NCBI GenBank assembly: GCA_963807085.1
Contig: CAWEBB010000032.1
Coordinates: 682,001 to 746,000, forward strand
Direction of reading: 5' to 3'
Source: JACKII01 sp963807085
Lineage (GTDB): Bacteria > Pseudomonadota > Alphaproteobacteria > Bin95
Length of the DNA: 64,000 bases
The notes below the pieces were generated by a model that ran no database searches, was not told where the DNA came from, and was given only the letters and a program-made list of their open reading frames with translations. This document shows, piece after piece, positions 63,870 to 64,000 of the stretch. The stretch's first letter is position 1, and the number at the start of each line of letters is the position of its first letter. Both the position numbers and the translations under genes were made by a program.

Positions 63870-64000
63870 ATGCCCAAATCCCAATCCCAACCTCTGCCTA
63901 TCGACGCCATTTGCGCCATCGTGCGCGAGGCCGGTGCGTTGGCTGTTGCCGAACGGAAGAAGGGGCTCACCGTCGATACCAAGGGCTGGCAGGACTTCGT
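63870..64000 (+). CDS. Probable inositol-monophosphatase-family protein, 5' end only
   Basis: The first 43 residues of a gene running past the window edge. IDAICAIVREAGALAV followed by GLTVDTKGWQDFV resembles the N-terminus of inositol monophosphatase/bisphosphate nucleotidase proteins (AGxLAL...KG-x-DFVT). None of the metal-binding motifs is inside the window, so this is tentative. Confidence 0.5.
   Translation, partial: MPKSQSQPLPIDAICAIVREAGALAVAERKKGLTVDTKGWQDF

Overview
The window is GC-rich, gene-dense chromosomal DNA that most resembles an alphaproteobacterium, possibly Rhodospirillales-like. This is inferred from gene content: petABC for the cytochrome bc1 complex, a DUF1849/EipB envelope protein, the CnoX-LonN-Trm112 trio, ispH-thrB-rnhA, and a dnaN-recF-gyrB block. 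No rRNA, tRNA, CRISPR array, insertion sequence or prophage was recognised. Housekeeping islands alternate with catabolic genes: amidases, TauD/TfdA dioxygenases, acyl-CoA dehydrogenase, luciferase-like oxidoreductase, Baeyer-Villiger-type monooxygenase and 2-hydroxyacid dehydrogenases. That mix suggests a free-living or host-associated heterotroph using varied organic nitrogen and carbon compounds.

Layout. 1-1571 (-): edge-truncated NACHT NTPase with many frame breaks. 1762-4427: hydantoinase and acyl-CoA dehydrogenase. 4480-5266: a small secreted cysteine protein and a decayed second copy fused to a scar of the dehydrogenase tail. 5591-11760: flavin reductase, hydrolases, a Fur-box-like operator with an exported protein and a PiuC-type hydroxylase, creatininase-family protein, luciferase-like enzyme. 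11775-14849 (-): two transporters and a 2-hydroxyacid dehydrogenase. 15078-18170: CnoX, LonN, Trm112, MFS. 18264-20930: petABC and terminator. 20958-23591: mtnP-mtnA-aldolase, the gene set of the MTA-to-DHAP shunt. 23637-31040 (-): gyrB, recF, dnaN, rnhA, thrB, ispH. 31134-35306: lipoprotein and a peptide-type ABC importer lacking local ATPase genes. 35552-45147: hydrolase, queG, phosphotransferase, amidase, TauD, EipB, aspS, rnd. 45187-49422: aldo/keto reductase, two tandem CDO-like cupins with a reductase-tail scar between them, TauD, homocysteine S-methyltransferase. 49642-51950: TetR regulator, conserved unknown protein and a predicted selenoprotein of the UGSC family. 51982-60389: SDR, beta-lactamase-like hydrolase, 2-hydroxyacid dehydrogenase, monooxygenase, TSUP exporter, channel-like protein, CPA1 antiporter. 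60445-63765 (-): amidase, amidohydrolase and gamma carbonic anhydrase in one tight operon. 63870-64000: start of a probable inositol-monophosphatase-family gene.

The most notable observation is at 51431-51950. An in-frame TGA at 51708-51710 falls at the first position of a U-G-S-C motif and is followed by an 8-bp perfect stem with a 5-nt loop (51721-51741), in the place and shape expected of a bacterial SECIS element. The same frame then stays open for 80 codons of protein-like sequence.

A caution on quality: several genes, including the normally conserved rnhA and mtnP, carry single-base frame breaks, and two patches (1-1571 and about 33690-35310) carry many. Because amino-acid signal is preserved across the breaks, I favour consensus indel errors over true gene decay, but the sequence alone cannot settle this.
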